64,000 nucleotides of DNA from Heterohyrax brucei. Its lineage: Eukaryota > Chordata > Mammalia > Hyracoidea > Procaviidae. A program made the position numbers and the translations under genes. Under the pieces are notes generated by a model. It had not been told where the DNA came from, did not search any database, and saw only the letters and a program-made list of their open reading frames with translations. Shown here piece by piece: positions 30,156 to 42,885 of this stretch (its first letter is position 1; every line of letters begins with the position of its first letter). The stretch spans positions 24,161,501-24,225,500 of the forward strand of contig CM053140.1 of NCBI GenBank assembly GCA_028571685.1, read 5' to 3'.

Positions 30156-30720
30156 TATTGTTAGGTACCATCCAGTCAGTTCTAACTCACAGTGACCCTG
30201 TGGACAACAGAACAAAACACTGCTTGGTCCTGCACCATCCTCACAATCACCATCCTTGAGCCCATTGTCGCAGCAACTATGCCAGTCTTTCTCATTGCGG
30301 GTCTTTCTCGTTTTTGCTGATGCTTTACCAAACATGATGTACTTTTCCAGGGACCAGTCCCTCCTGGTAACATGTCCAAAGTATTGGAGATGGAGTCCCA
30401 CCATCTTTGCTTCTGATGAGCATTCTGGCAGTACTTCCTCCAAGATAGGTTTGTTCAATCTTCTTGTAGTCTGTGGTATATTCATTATTCTTCACCAACA
30501 CCATCATTCAAAGGCATTGAGTCTTCTTTGATCTTCCCTGTTCACTGTCCAGTTTTCACATGCGTACAAAGTGACTGAAAATATGGCTTGTGCCTGCCAT
30601 TCCTTAGCCCTCAAGATGACATCTTTAGTTTTGTTTTTTTTTTTAACACTTGAAGAGATCTTCCACAGTCTATTTGCCCAATGTAATGCATCTTTTGATT
30701 TCTTGACTGTCTCCCCATGA
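30156..30720 (-). mobile_element. RTE LINE 3' part (antisense)
   Basis: It runs from the tail (gttaggtaccatccagtcag) through the reverse complement of the C-terminal block. A minus-strand frame shows EYTTD..IEQTYLGGS and FGHVTRRDWSLEKYIMFGK. Inactive. Confidence 0.86.
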
Positions 30721-31323
30721 AACCTACCTCCTCACTGTAACACAGCAGCTTGGTTCAACTGAGCCCACTGATATTTTAGAAGCTGTGTGGCTCATATGCT
30801 GTATGTCTTTTTTGAGATGGGGCGAGGAAGGATTGAAGCAAGGAGGTGACCACAAACTGATACTGTCAAAGGACTAAGCCAGCTTCCTAAGGAGGACCTG
30901 GTTCACAGTGCTGTGGAATGCAGGGATTTAATAGCACTTAATGATGTCTGTAATCATTGTGTGATTAATGGGACACAAGATAGAGATAAAAGAGTAATTA
31001 TAATGCATTACTGTCATGAATAAGCAGGATTTGCCATTGTGGTTACTCTTACCGTAAAGAGTCACAAACATGTTTTTGTGTTCAGAAAAGGGTGAGGAAA
31101 GAGATAGGAAAGAACATGTGGGAGAGAATTTCAGTAAGTTTGTGAAAAGGTGTTTGGGTGGAAAATTACTTCTGGAAAAGAAATTTTGGCAGAATTGCCT
31201 GAACAAGGCTATTTCTCCACAAAGGGATACAACTGTTTCCAAGTTTGGCTGCTTTCATGTACCTATAAACCAATAAGACATCTTGAATCTCTAGAGGATC
31301 TGTGCATAAATGTGGAGAACTTG
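30721..31323. other. Gene-free intergenic stretch
   Basis: No exon, repeat family or RNA gene recognised. Confidence 0.45.
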
Positions 31324-32190
31324 TTGTTATTGTTAGGTACCATAGAGTCAGTTCTGACTCATAGTGATCCTATGTACAACAGAACTAAATACTACCTGGT
31401 ACTACACTATGCCTGCAGTTTTTTTATGGTTAAGTCCATCATTGCAGCCACGTGTCAATCCATCTTGTTGAGGGTCTACCTCTATTTCACTGACCCTCCA
31501 CTCTACCAAGCATGATGTTCTTCTCCAAGGATTGATCTCTCCTGACAACATGTCCAGTGTATGTGAGATGCAGTCTTGCCATCCTTGCTTCCAAGGAGCA
31601 TTCTGGTTGTACTTCTTCCAGAACAGATTTGTTTGTTCTTTTGGCAGTCCACAACACATTCAATATTCTTCTGCAGCACCACAGTTCAAAATCACCAACT
31701 CTTCTGCCTTCCTTATTCCTTGTCCAGCTGTCACACGAGAATACTATGGCTTGGATCAGGTACACCTTAGTCTTCAGGGTGACATTTTTACTTTCCAATA
31801 CTTTAAAGAGGTCTTCTGCAGCAGATTTTCCCAATACAATGAGGATTTGATTCCTTGACTGCTGTTTCCATGAGCATTGATTGTGGAACCAAGTAAAATA
31901 AAATCCTGGACAACCTCAATTCTTTCTCCATTTATCACGATGTTGCTTACTAGCCCAGCTGTATGCGTTTTTGTTTTCTTGATGTTGAGGTGCAATCCAT
32001 ACTGAAGGCTGTGGTCCTTGATCATCATCAGTAAGTGTTGCAAATCTTCTTCACTTCCAGCAAGCAAGGTGTGTCATCTGTATTATGCAGATTGTTGAGT
32101 CTTCCTTCAATTCTGATGCCTTGTTCTTCTTTGTACAATCCAGCTTCTCAGATTATTTTCTTGGCATATAGATTGAATAGATACAGGAAA
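31324..32190 (-). mobile_element. RTE LINE 3' part (antisense)
   Basis: Its minus-strand frames give GKSAAEDLFKVLESKNVTLK, then KVYLIQAIVFSCDSWT and FELWCCRRILNVLWTAK. Further in, LAGSEEDLQHLLMMIKDHSL comes from just after the YADD box. Broken frames. Confidence 0.88.
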
Positions 32191-32460
32191 CTTCTAGCAC
32201 CTGAGAAGCCAGAAGTGGGAAAATGTATGTTAAATCAGGTTTCTAAATGTTGCCCTCATAATTGCAGGCTAGAAATGGAGCTGCTTCTGCCAGAGAGAAG
32301 CTTAATGGTGCTGCACGCAGTGGGGGCAACCTTTTTAGGTAGAATTCCCATCATTTTCCCTTTTTCCCTCCTTCTCTTTGTCTTCTCCTTTCCTTCCTCC
32401 CTCCTGCTTTTCCTCCCTGCTTCCTTTCCTCCTATATTTACTAAGTGCATCCTATATCCC
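32191..32460. other. Pyrimidine-rich unique stretch
   Basis: Strong CT bias at 32345-32430 (ctttccctccttctctttg, ttccctccttctccct-like). No gene recognised. Confidence 0.45.
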
Positions 32461-32930
32461 TTGCTTCTAAAGTATATTCCCGTTGTATTTCTAAGACTAA
32501 TGTGTTTATTCTTTTGGCCATGATATATTCAATATTCTTTGAAAGGATCACAGTTTAAATATCTCAATTCTTCTTCTGTCTCCATTTTTCATTATCCAAT
32601 TTTTACAGGCATATGAGGTGATTGAAAAGATCATGACTTGGGTCAAGTGTACCTTACGCTCTTTAGCGGCAAGTATGGTGAAGCTGACTGACTGACTAAG
32701 GACACCTCTTAAGAAAAGATCAATCACTAGAAAAGGACATTGTGTTTCATAAAGCAGAGGGTCAATGAAAACAAGCAAAAAACTCAGTGAGGTGGATCAA
32801 CACAATAGCCACAACAATGGGCTCAAACATACAAAATTCGTGAAGATAGCATAAGACCAGGTAGCATCTTCTTCTGTTATACATAGGGTCTTCATGAGTT
32901 GGAGCCAACTCAACAGCAAATAACGTGTCC
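32461..32930 (+). mobile_element. RTE LINE insertion with inverted 5' segment
   Basis: 32461-32680 reads on the minus strand (acttgacccaagtcatgatc, then ttcaaagaatattgaatata, ending near agaagcaa). 32695-32930 reads on the plus strand (aaaagatcaatcactagaaa to gagttggagccaactcaaca). In a complete RTE the inverted part lies directly upstream of the direct part. Confidence 0.78.
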
Positions 32931-33104
32931 TAGGCATAATGGATATAATGAAACAACACTAGACATGGTCAGTGCTTTCATGAACCTTACCTTCACAAAA
33001 GCAATACAGTGCTTAATAAAATAACCACATTGATGAATATGTACTTGGAAGCTAAAATAAGCACTCTGAAAGAGAAGTATGGTTCCATAAGAGCTTAAAG
33101 AGAA

Positions 33105-34505
33105 CCATCTGAGGGAATGTAAAACGGTACAATCACTTTGGAAATTGATTCAGTGCTTTCGTAAGGCTGGATATAGAAATACCACATGATCCACCAATCT
33201 CACTGCTTGAAATATGTCATAGAGAAATAAACGATGTCACACAAGTAGATAATTGCACACCAATGCTTATTACAGCACAGTCCACAATGGAGAAAAGATG
33301 GAATCAGCCTAGGTGGCCATCAACACATGAATGGATAAAATAACTATGGTATATTCACACAATAAAATATTATGCAGCGATAAAGAACAATGATGGTTTG
33401 GGGAAATATCTGATATCTGATAACATGAAGTCATCTGGAAGACATTATGCTGAGTCACAAATTAGTTGCAAAAGGGCAAATATTGTATGAGACCACTATT
33501 TTAAGGACTCAAGAAAAGGTTTAAACAATGAAGAAAATAATCTTTGATGGTTACAAGGGAGAGAGACAGGTATTTGTAGATTAGACAGTACATAGGAACC
33601 AGCTTGAGTGAAGTAAGTGACAGCACACAGTAGATGGGAGATTAACACTGCTGGACTACACCAAAAACTAAGAGGTTTGCTAAATGCAATCCAATGTTTT
33701 GAAGGTGAGAGTAGCAGGGACTGGGGCCTGAGAACCATGGTTTTCAGGGACACCTAGGTCAACTGGCATAATTTTTAAAAAAATATTATTTTAAAGAAAA
33801 CATTCTGCATCCCATTTTGGTGAGTGGCATCTGGTCCTAAAAGCTGTGAGTTGCCATCTAAAGAGCATCAACCGGTCTCAATCTACCTGGAGCATGAGAG
33901 AACAAAGGACATCAAAGACATGAGGAAAATATGAGTCTAGGAGACAGCAGGGTCCAAATGCTCAGGAGACTGCATCAGCATAGGAGCAGAAGAACTAGAT
34001 GGTGCCTGGCCAACACCATTGACTGCCGTGACAGAGAACACAATACAGAGTCTCTGACATAGCAGGAAAAGAATAGGGGTGCACATTTAGTATTCTGTTA
34101 AAAGACCAGAACTGATGGTCCGACATCCCTGAGAACATGGCCTTTGGACTTGGTACAGCCCAGAGCTGAACTAGTAGCAAAGCTAACAATCTAGACAAAA
34201 AATGGACTGGACTATAAGACAAGGAGAGATGTTGGTGAAGTATGTGCTTCTTGGCTTAAATAAGCCTGTCTGTTGGAGCAGCTCCTCTCTAGAGACGATG
34301 GGAGGATGGAAAGGAGGGGACAGGAGTTGGTTGAATGAATGTGAGAAGTACAGGGTAGAGATGAGGAGGGTGCTGTCATAGGGTTGGGAAAGCAGCTGGA
34401 GTTGCATAACAGTATGTGTGTGGGGGCAGGGATTTATATGGCAAATTGACTTGGATTGTAAACTTTCACTTAAGATGCAATAAAATATTTTAAAATGACA
34501 TATTT
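33105..34505 (+). mobile_element. L1 3' end, lineage type (sense)
   Basis: Starts in ORF2 C-terminal sequence (aatcactttggaaattgatt, gatccaccaatctcactgct, aatggataaaataactatgg). It runs through a 3' UTR with gaccagaactgatggtccga to an acttggattgtaaactttca end and an A-rich tail near 34470-34500, followed by (GA)n at 34511-34529. Confidence 0.85.
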
Positions 34506-34529
34506 TAAAAGAGAGAGAGAGAGAGAGAA

Positions 34530-35254
34530 ACCAACTGAGACTAAGGGGTCTGAGATAACTTTTCCTGAGTAAGAGATGTGCTTTTAAGTGGGAATTTTCA
34601 GGCCAAAGGAGAGGAATGGAGGGAAAATGAGGAAGAGTTTCCCACCTAGCAGTTAACAACAGGGACAAAAGGCCCTATAGACCAAAGGTGTGTTGTGAGA
34701 GGAAGGATGGGAGGAGCCCAATAGGAAGGATGGTGAGGGAGTGGTTCGCCCATCTACTTTCAAAAAATCAGCCACTGAAAACCTAACAGACAGAAGACTT
34801 GAACAGAGTTTCACTGGAGGATATTCACATGGCAAAAATGCTCAACATCATTAGTCATTAGGGAGATAAGATTGGAGGGAGAGAGCAGAGCCATCCCTGG
34901 CAGGGTCATGGTAAGGGTTTTGGCTTTTGTCCTAAAGCTATTCTTTCTTCCAAATTGAGTAGGGCCAAATCTCCCATCTTGGCACCACATCACTGTGGGT
35001 GGATACATCAGGACTTAGAGAGATATGCAACAGCAAGACCACTCAACCCAAACTCACAGAAGACTTTTCCATTTGTAAGGGACCAGGACAGACACTTTGT
35101 GTCTTAGGGGAGCAAAGCTCTTTAAGAATCTATCAACAAGGATTCGGTACTCAATACCACTGTTCCTGAGAGTACAATAGTACCTGAACTCTCAAGCATA
35201 CTGATCAATGACAGAATTTTCCACCAATAATAGAAAGAGTTGGAAGAAAAGGCT
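34530..35254. other. Gene-free intergenic stretch
   Basis: No exon recognised. Part may be further L1-related debris (gaaaatgctcaacatcatta-like near 34836). Confidence 0.4.
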
Positions 35255-35755
35255 TATAATGGTTAATTTTTATGTGTCAGCCTGCCTAGGCTGATTCTCA
35301 GTGGTTTGTCAGGTACTAACTTGTTGCTATTTTGTTCTGTATTGTAATATAATGTAATCACCTTCCATGACATGATCTCATGGGATCAACCAATCAGTTT
35401 AAAGGGCAGTTTCCTTGATGGTATGATTTAAATGGATATTCTAGCAGAGCTTTATCTCTCTTTCTCTTTCTCTTCCGACCCTGTCCTCACCTGGCCTCTA
35501 GATGTAAGCTTGTAGAAGTCTCTGGCTTGCTACCTGACCTGCAGATTTTGAATATGTCAGCCCCACAATTGTGTGAGTCATTTCCTTCTATTAAATCTCC
35601 CTATCTATCTATCATCTATCTTTCATCTGCCTCTATCAATCTACCTATCATCTATCTGTCTACCAAGCATCTGCCTATCTGTCTACCTACCTTTCTGTGT
35701 ATCTACACACATCTCTCTGATTTTGCTCCTCTAGAGAATTCAGACTAAGGCAGGA
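35255..35755. repeat. Unclassified ~500-bp repeat-like block with (TCTA)n
   Basis: It opens ggttaatttttatgtgtcag and closes cctctagagaattcagacta, a layout like mammalian LTR or MER elements. An internal TCTA/CTAT microsatellite lies at 35600-35710. Family not identified. Confidence 0.5.
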
Positions 35756-35879
35756 CTTGCCAGCAGAGACTATGTGAGGAAGAAATGTAAGGAATGTGCA
35801 GAAAAGAAGAAGTCCTGCTTTAAGAGAGTACAGAAGAAGGAAGTATTGGGATCACCATCCTCAAAATATTTTTTGGCTT

Positions 35880-36160
35880 CTCAAATGCAGCACCTTGTGC
35901 TTTTTCCTTCTACCTCAAGACCTTTGCCCAGGCTGTTCCAACTGCCTGGGCCACTTCCCAACTTCCTTTTAAACACGACTGACTTTTGCTCATATTTGTG
36001 GTACTGGCTGGGATGTCATCTTCCTTAGGATAGCTTTCTCTGACCTACCTCAATTGTTAACACCCCGCTCACTTCATGTACCCACCACATCTTATAGTAC
36101 TTCCAATTTCTCAAATCAGTATTTGTCTTTCCCATTTTTGAAGTGCTCACTGTGTGCCAG
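35880..36160. repeat. L2-like LINE fragment
   Basis: ctcaagacctttgcccaggc, gttccaactgcctgggccac, ttttgctcatatttgtg and gctttctctgacctacctca follow the order of the conserved L2 3' region. Confidence 0.55.
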
Positions 36161-36179
36161 AGTTCCTTAGAGGTAAAAA

Positions 36180-36350
36180 TGGCTAACATGCTCAGTTGCT
36201 GAAACAGACTAGTTGGCAGTTGGAGTGTACCTAAAGGAGCCTTGGAACAAAGGTCTGGAGACAGATCTTAAAAAAAAAATCAGCCACTGAGAATCCTATA
36301 GAGCACAGTTCTACTCTGAAACACATGAGGTCCCTACAACAACTAGTACT
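36180..36350 (+). mobile_element. AfroSINE variant (sense)
   Basis: Degraded head (acatgctcagttgctgaaac), aaatcagccactgagaatcc, and cacagttctactctgaaaca. Confidence 0.7.
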
Positions 36351-36364
36351 GGTGCTATGTGCTG

Positions 36365-36545
36365 ACACCGTCTTGAACACTTTAAATGTATCATCTCATT
36401 TAATTCTCACAAAAGTTAAAGGTAAAAACTGTTATGATGACCAGTTTATATGTTGGGGAAACTGAGTCATGGAGAGTTGCCCAATGTCTCTCAACTGATA
36501 ATAGAAGCTCCAGAGTTTGAACTCTGATTGCAGCATTCATCCTCA
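36365..36545 (-). repeat. MIR SINE (antisense)
   Basis: catctcatttaattctcaca, gttggggaaactgagtcatg, cagagtttgaactctgattg. Confidence 0.7.
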
Positions 36546-36879
36546 TCCACTACTTCTGGGGAAATAGAAGAAGAATTGGGCTGGTAAGGACCTCCTACAG
36601 CAAGATGAGGCTATCGCAGCACTCAGGGATTACCCTAGAAAACAAAGATCATTAAGCTCCAGTCTAGCTTTCAACAAACAGAGATAGAGTTTTAGGGACA
36701 TACCAGAGTTGAGCCAGCAGGTGGCTCAGGTCATGGCCTGAAGAATAAAGCTGCTTAGTAGTCTATAGTATTATTTCAGTGACAGAAAAATAAGAGATAG
36801 GGAGCCCCTTACTTCTGCTAACACAGGGCAGGAACTAAAGGGAATCATCTTCTTTCCTTTTCAGTATTACTCAGAAAGG

Positions 36880-38515
36880 TCCCTGTAGACTGAGTCCAGC
36901 ACAACAAGATGGTGCCTGGCTACCATCGGTGACTACTTTGACAGGGATCACAACATAGGTCCCAGACATAGCTGGAGAAAAACGAAGAACAAAATCCAAA
37001 GTCATCAAAAAAAAAAAAAAAAAAAAAAAAGCAGATTTCACAAAACAACAAATGTTGGAGAGGCTGTGGAGATATTGGAACTCTTCTACACTGCTGATGG
37101 GGATGTAAAATGGTACAACTTCTTTGGAAATCAATTTGGTGCTTTCCTAAAAAGTTAGAAATAGAAATACCGTATGATCCAGTAATCCCACTGCTTCGAA
37201 TATGTCCTACAGAAATAAGGGCTGTCACATGAACAGGTACATGCACATGAATGTTTATTGCAGCACTGTCCACAACAGCAAAAAGATGGAATCAACCTAG
37301 ATGCCCATCAACAGATGAATGGATAAACAAACTATGGCATGTCTATACAATGGTAAAGAAAAATAATAACTTTAGGAAACATTCAAAATCAAGTGGAAGA
37401 AATTACACTGAGTGAAATCAGTCGGTGGCAAAAGGACAAACATTGTATGAAACCATTGATGTAAGGACTTAAATAAGGACTTGGCGCACGGAAAATACTC
37501 TTTGGTGGTTACAAAGCTGGGAAGGGAGGGAGTGGGCTACTTATAAATTAGGTAGTGGATAGGAATTTGGTTAGGTGAAGAGTGTGACAGCACACTGTAG
37601 AGGCTATATCAGCATAACTAGACTACACCATAAGCTAAAAGGTGTTCTAAGTTCAACCCAACATTTGAAAGGATAGAGTAGCGGGGACAGGGATTTGGGG
37701 ACTGTGTTTTCAGGGGACTTGGAGGCCAATTGGCATAATTATTCTTTTGCTAAGAAAGTTTTCTGCACCTCATAGCGGTGAGTGGCATCTGGGATCTTAA
37801 AAGCCAGCAAGCTGCCATCTGAGGAACATCAATTGGCCCCTATCCACCAGGAATAGATGACAACCAAGAACATCAAAGACATGAGGGAAAACAAGCCCAG
37901 GAAACAGAAGCACTCACATTATTGGGAGACTACATCAGCAGGAGAACAGAAGAACCAAATGGTGCCTGGCTGCCACCAAGGATAGTCCTGGCAAGGAACA
38001 CAATTTAGAGTCCTTGATGTAGCATGAGAAAAAGGGGTTGTGCAGATCAAGCACTCTATTAAAAGACCAGAATTGATGGTCCGACAACCTGAAGTGTTGC
38101 CTAAGAGCATGGCCCCTAGACCTGCTGCTAGCCTAGACCTGAAAACTTTACCGAAGCCAACACTTCAGACAAAGAATGAACTGGACTTGAGGACACAGAG
38201 AAATGCATGTGGTGTGTGTACTTTAGGATTATGTATATAATGCATATATATATGTGTATATATATATATATACTCACACATACATGCATATGTATATCTA
38301 TATATGAGTCTGTCCTATTGGTTTCTTTCTAGAGGGGAGAGGGTAGAGTGGAGAGGAGGAGACAAGTGATGGTTGAGTGGGTACTAGAAATAAAGAGTGA
38401 AAACAAAGAGTGTGTTGTCACAGGCTGAGGAGGGCACATAGAATTTCAGAGGGGCAGCTATGCAAAATTGACTTGGATTGTAAACTTTCACTTAATCATA
38501 ATTAAAAAAAAATTT
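36880..38515 (+). mobile_element. L1 3' end, lineage type (sense), with internal poly(A) and (TA)n
   Basis: 36895-37006 is a 3' UTR piece ending in a 24-A run (37007-37030). A second, longer L1 starts directly after it (ttggagaggctgtggagata, ccagtaatcccactgcttcg, gccctatcaacag-like) and runs to the acttggattgtaaactttca end. A TA-rich repeat sits at 38231-38305. Two L1 insertions, one into the tail of the other, is the simplest reading. Confidence 0.8.
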
Positions 38516-38875
38516 TAAAAAGCCAGATTTACTGGACTGACAGAGAAGAGAAACCCCGAGAGTATAGCCACCAGACCCCCGTTTAACTCAGTACTGAAGT
38601 CATTCCTGAAGTTCACCCTTCAGCCAAGGATTAAACAGGCTCGTAAAACAAACAATAATACATGTAGCTCAACAATGTATACATGAATATATGGGCACAT
38701 CAGCCCAGGGACAACTACAAGAAGGCAGAAAGGCACAGGAAATCTGGATGAATGGAAATGGGGAGTCCAAGTGAAAAGGGGAGTGTTAACATGTCTTAGG
38801 ACTGGCAACCAATGCCACAAAACAATGTGTGTATTAATTATTTAAGAGAAGCTATTTTAGTCTGTAAACTTTCAT
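38516..38875 (+). mobile_element. L1 3' region fragment (sense)
   Basis: gaagttcacccttcagccaa and caggctcgtaaaacaaacaa mirror the antisense copies at 15.8-16.3 and 29.1-29.5 kb. It ends gtctgtaaactttcatct. Confidence 0.7.
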
Positions 38876-41800
38876 CTGTTGTTGTTATTAGGTGCTGTCG
38901 AGTCAATTTTGACTCATAACGACCCTACATGCACCCAACAGAAACACTCCCAGTCTTGCGCTGGGTCCACAATCCTTTTTATGCTTAAGCCCATTGTGGC
39001 AGCCACTGTGTCAGTCCATCTCGTCTAGAATCTTCCTCTTTCTTGCTGACTCTCCACTCTGCAAAGCATGATGTCCATCTCCAGGGACTGATCCTTCCTA
39101 ACATGTCTAAAAGACGTAATCTTGCCATCTTTGCAAAGAGTACAAGGAGCACTCTGGTTGTACTTCTTCCAGAACAGATATGTTTGTTTCTTTGGTGGTC
39201 CATGGCACATTCATGTTGTTCTCCAACACAATTCAGTGGCATCAGTTCTTCTGTCTTCTTTGTTCATTGTCCAGCTTTCGCATGCACATGATGCAACTGA
39301 GAACAGTTTGTCTTGTGCCAGGCACACTTTAGTCTTCAAGATGGTATCTTTACTTCGCAGCAGATTTTCCCAATGCAATGCTCTTTTGATTTCTGGACTG
39401 CTGCTTCTGTGGGCATTGGTTGTGGAGCCAAGTAAAATGAAATCCTTAACAACCTCAATCCTTTCTCCAGCTATGAAGATTTTTGTTTACTGGTCCAGTT
39501 GTGAGGATTTTTGTTTTCTTGATGTTGAGGTGCAACCCATACTGAAGGCTGTGGTCCTTGATCATCATCAGTAAGTGTTTCAAATCTTCTTCACTTCCAG
39601 CAAGTAAGGTGGTGTCATCTGCATAACGTCCTCCAATCCTGATGCCTTGTTCTTCTTCATAGAATCCAGCTTCTCAGATTATTTGCTCAGCATACAAATT
39701 GTGAAGGTGTAGTGAAAGGGTACAACCCTGACAGGTACCTTTCTTGCCTTTAAACCATGTAGTGGCCACTTGTTCTGTTTGCACAACTGCCTTTGTGCAG
39801 ATTCCTCACGAGCACAACTAAGTGTCTGGAATTCCCATTTTATGCAATGTTAACCAGAATTTTTCATGATCCACACAGCTGAATGCCTTGCATAGTCAAT
39901 GAAACACAGGTAAACATTCGCCTGGTATTCTCTGCTTTCAGCCAAGATCCATCTGACATCAGCAATGATATCCATGGTTCCATGTCCTTTTCTGAATCCA
40001 GCTTGAATTTCTGGCAGTTCCTTGTCAATATACCATTGAAGTCACTTTTGAATGATCTTGAGAAAAATTTTACTTGCATGTGATATTAATGACACTGCTT
40101 GGTAATTTCTGCATTCAGTTGGATCACCTTTCTTCAGAATGGGCACAAATATGGATCTCTTCCAGTCAGTTGGCCAGGTAGCTGTCTTCCAAATTGTTGG
40201 CATACACGAGTGATCACTTCAGCACTACATCTGTTTGTTGAAATATCTCAGTTGATGTTCCATCAATTCCTGGAGCATTGATTTTTTGCCAGTGCCTTCA
40301 GTGTAGCTTCAACTTCTTCCTTCAGTACCATCAGTTCCTGATCATATGCTACCTCTTCAAATGGCTGAACATCAACCAGTTCTTTCTGGTATAATGACTC
40401 TGTATTCCTTCCATCTTCTTTTGATGCTCCCTGAGTCATTTAATATTTTCCCTGTAGAAGCCTTCACTATTGCAACTTTAGGCTTGAATTTTTTCTTCAG
40501 TTCTTCCAGCTTGAGAAATGCAAAACATGTTCTTCCCTTCTGGTTTTCCGTCTCCAACTCTTTGCACATGTGATTATAGTACTTTCTTTTGTCTTCTCAA
40601 GCTGCCCTTTGAATCATCTGTTTAGATCTTTTACTTAGCTATTCCTTCTTTTTGCTTCAGCTGCTCAACGTTCCAGAGCAAGTTTCAGATTTTCTTCTGA
40701 CATCTGATTCAGTGTTTTCTTTCTTTCCTGTCTTTTTAATGACCTCTGACTCTCTTTATGGATGATGTCTTTGATGTCATTCCACAATTCATCTGGTCTT
40801 TGGTCATTAGTGGTCAACACATCACATCGTTCTTGAGATGGTCTTTAAATTCAGGATGGATATAATCAGGGTCACACTTTGGCTCTTGTGGACTTATTCT
40901 AATTTTCTTCAGTTTCAGTTTGAATTTGTATATGAGCAATTAATGATCTGTGCTGCAGTCAGCACCTGGTCTTGTTCTGACTGTTGATATGGAGCTTTTC
41001 CATGTAGTCAATTTAGTTCCTGTGTATTCCATCTGATGAGGCCCATGTGTACTGTCACTCTGTTGGTTAAAAAAGGTATTTGCAAGGAAGAAGTTGTTAG
41101 TCTTTCAAAATTCTATCATATGACCTCTAGCATTATTTCTACCCTCAACGCTGTATTTTTCAACTACCAGTCCTTCTTCTTTGTTTCCAACTTTTGTATT
41201 CCAGTCACCAGTAGTTACCAATGCATCCTGATCATATGTTCGATAAGTTTCAGACTGTAGAAGTTGGTAAAAATCTTCGGTCTCTTCACCCTTGGTCTTA
41301 GTGATTGGTGTGTAAATTTGCATAATAGTCATATTAACTGGTCTTCCTTGCAGGTGTATGGATAGTATCCTACTACTGATGGCATAGTACTTCAGGACAG
41401 ATCTTGAAATGTTCTTTATGACAATGAATGCAATGTCATTCCTCTTTAAGACATCATTCCTAGCATAGTAGACCCTATGACCATCCAATTCAAAATGGTC
41501 AACACCAGCCCATTCTAGTTTACTAATACCTAGATATCAATGTTTATGAGTGCCATTTCATTTTTGACAATTTTCAGTTTTCCTAGATTTGTACTTCATA
41601 CACTCCATGTTGTAATTATTAATGGATGCTTGCAGCTGTTTCTTCTCATTTTGAGTCAAGTCACATCAGCAAATGAAGGTCTCAAAAGCTTGACTCCATC
41701 CACATGTTATTACATTGACTCCACTTTGAGGAGGCAGATTTTCCCCAGTTGTCTTTTGAGTGCTGTCCAACGTGGCGGGGCTCACCTTCTAGCACTGAAT

Positions 41801-42010
41801 CAGACAATATTCTGTTGCTATTCACAAGGTTTCACTGGCTAGTTCTTTTCAGAAGTAAACTGCCAGGTCCTTCTTTCTAGTCTGTCTTAGTCTGGAAGCT
41901 CAGCTGAAATCTGTCCACTATGGGTGACATCTGAATACCTGTGGCATAGCTTTCAGCATCACAGCAATCCCCTCCCCACAGTATGGCAAACTGACAGACA
42001 GGTGGGGAAA
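38876..42010 (-). mobile_element. Nearly full-length RTE LINE (antisense, inactive)
   Basis: The 3' tail is at 38880-38930 (gttaggtgctgtcgagtcaa read in reverse). The C-terminal block lies at 39.1-39.4 kb. The reverse transcriptase lies around 39.6-40.3 kb, with the YADD box at 39625-39614 inside RYADDTTLL. The apurinic endonuclease domain lies at 41.1-41.6 kb: a 127-residue open frame contains TGDWNTKVGN, the family's conserved metal-site region. The 5' end is near 42010. Stops and frameshifts break the single ORF that RTE elements normally have. Confidence 0.9.
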
Positions 42011-42197
42011 ATATCACAAGTAGATGGCTTTAAAGAACAGAAATTGCAGTTCTGAAGCTTGAAGTCCGAATCAGGATGTTGGCCATGTCTAGTCCTTTCT
42101 TGTTGGTAATCCGGGACATTCTTTAGTTCAATAACTTGTAGGTGATCCTCACATGGGCATCTGTTTTCCCTGTTGTGTGTCCCTGGTCACTCTGTTC

Positions 42198-42400
42198 TTT
42201 TTTTTTTTTTTTTTTTTTTTGTAATGAAGGAGTATACAACTAAACATAACCAATTCAATAATTTCTACAGGTGTCATTCAGTGATAAACACTCCCGCTAC
42301 CCTTTTCCAAATTATTGCACCACAATTAACATAAATCACTGCCCCTTAAGCAAAAACTCCCCCTTTACCTTTCTGTTCTACCCCTGGTGACCACCGATAA
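42198..42400 (-). mobile_element. Poly(T) and L1 3' fragment (antisense)
   Basis: A 23-T run (42198-42220) followed by gtatacaactaaacataacc and ctgccccttaagcaaaaact fits a reverse-complemented L1 tail and 3' end. Confidence 0.65.
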
Positions 42401-42421
42401 TTTTTTTGTAATCCCTAGTAG

Positions 42422-42580
42422 CACGTAGTTAAAGCACTTGGCTGAGAATCAAAAGGTTGGCAATTGGAATTCACTGGCTGCCCCACTGGAGAAAGATGCA
42501 GGAGTCCACTTCCATAAATATTTACAGCCTTGGAAACCCTTTAGAATGGTCCTACCCGGCCCTACAGCGTTGTTCTCTTT
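42422..42580 (+). mobile_element. AfroSINE, longer variant (sense)
   Basis: agcacgtagttaaagcactt, gagaatcaaaaggttggcaa, and ttacagccttggaaaccctt. The tail is missing where it meets the next LTR. Confidence 0.78.
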
Positions 42581-42584
42581 GTTA

Positions 42585-42750
42585 TCTAGTGTTGCTATAA
42601 CAGAAATACCACAAGTACATGATGTCAAGAAAAAGAAGTTCACTCTCTCCCAGACCAGTAGGTTACAAATCCAAAGCCAAGAAGTCAGCTGCAGACAGAA
42701 GCTTTCTCACTCTTGGCTCTGGAGGAAGATTCTTGTGAATCATTAGTCTT
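42585..42750 (-). mobile_element. MaLR-like LTR 3' end (antisense)
   Basis: gttatctagtgttgctataa then cagaaataccacaagtacat is the reverse complement of the LTR 3' end seen at 52.1 kb. Truncated. Confidence 0.7.
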
Positions 42751-42885
42751 TCTTTGGTATGAGAGCATCTCAGCACAGGAACCTCAGGTCCAATAGATGT
42801 ACTCTACTCCTGGCACTGTTTCTTTGGTTGTACAAAGTTCCCAATTCTCTGATTTGCTTCTGTTCCCTTTTATCTCTTGTAGGTC

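Noticed and set aside
30042..30485. 147-codon minus-strand frame as a gene
   Set aside because: It is RTE C-terminal sequence (FGHVTRR..SLEKYIMFGK) fused to unrelated L1 debris.
34183..34668. 161-codon minus-strand frame
   Set aside because: It lies antisense to an L1 3' UTR and a GA repeat; composition and lack of motifs mark it as chance.
41105..41488. 127-codon minus-strand frame as a host gene
   Set aside because: It carries the RTE endonuclease signature and is flanked by other RTE blocks in order.
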